This document shows, piece by piece, positions 63,934 to 64,000 of a stretch of DNA of 64,000 nt. Position numbers and translations under genes: made by a program. Location of the stretch: NCBI GenBank assembly GCA_030268105.1, contig BSDZ01000037.1, positions 372,001-436,000 on the forward strand. Reading direction: 5' to 3'. The notes beneath the pieces are model-generated. The model was not told where the DNA came from. It made no database searches and saw only the letters and a list, made by a program, of their open reading frames with translations. Position 1 is the first letter of the stretch. Each line of letters starts with the position of its first letter. This DNA comes from Volvox africanus. Lineage: Eukaryota; Chlorophyta; Chlorophyceae; Chlamydomonadales; Volvocaceae.

Positions 63934-64000
63934 CTGTATGTGAGGGAGGGGTTGTAGGTTCGCGAGCCAGGGCCTCGGGGATAACGAATTTGGTATGTGG
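63934..64000 (-). other. Intron upstream of arylsulfatase exon, partial
   Basis: Ends in a pyrimidine-rich acceptor (CCCCTCCCTCACATACAG). Nothing else is recognised before the window edge. Confidence 0.5.

Overview
The window is a mosaic of two genomes. Roughly 1-3474, 9162-10039 and 10854-26440 are AT-rich, bacterial in gene style and Rickettsiales-like: a fatty-acid oxidation gene, a group II intron piece, IS21, IS481, IS630 and IS701/IS4-type insertion sequences, a split LuxR-like regulator, a PapD-like chaperone and tolB. The rest is GC-richer and eukaryotic: Ty1/copia and chromodomain Ty3/gypsy LTR retrotransposons. The right edge carries spliced exons of an arylsulfatase like those of volvocine green algae. 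The best reading is nuclear DNA of a volvocine-type green alga containing a decaying integrated fragment of a Rickettsiales endosymbiont ('Candidatus Megaira'-like). The organism is inferred from gene style, not proven.

The link between the two is direct. A copia element with 98.6% identical LTRs sits inside a bacterial IS21 istB gene (3480-9161), flanked by the 5-bp target duplication CTTAG, and the empty site survives in two other IS21 copies. A eukaryotic retrotransposon therefore jumped into bacterial DNA, which must already have been in a nucleus.

Layout. 1-3384: truncated fadJ/fadN-like gene cut by a group II intron, itself cut by IS630, an IS21 end and IS481. 3385-12213: IS21 copy A, split by copia-1 and by an unrelated 0.8-kb insert. 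12214-24550: tandem duplication (period 6756 bp) of a 4.45-kb segment plus IS21; each segment holds two halves of a LuxR-like gene separated by two IS701/IS4-type elements, inverted IS481 fragments and a small ORF. 24551-26309: chaperone remnant and tolB with one nonsense codon. About 26440: bacterial/nuclear boundary. 26654-31006: copia-2, truncated in RNase H. 31007-61639: four nested, mostly minus-strand chromodomain gypsy copies (G1-G4) with two plus-strand pol pieces and two copies of a third copia fragment, partly in a 2.8-kb near-identical duplication 10,072 bp apart. 61640-63202: no recognised gene. 63203-63933: two arylsulfatase exons, with an in-frame stop.

Function. Nothing here forms a working bacterial operon. 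Almost every bacterial gene carries a stop, frameshift or insertion, as expected of transferred DNA without selection. The retrotransposons are also mostly dead; G1 pol and the copia-2 reading frame are the most intact. Unusual structural signals are a chimeric copia with two primer-binding sites complementary to the tRNA-Met anticodon region, a gypsy gag-UAG-pol arrangement with a hairpin just after the stop, TATA-like sequences inside perfect palindromes in LTRs, and recurrent CGA-to-TGA nonsense changes.
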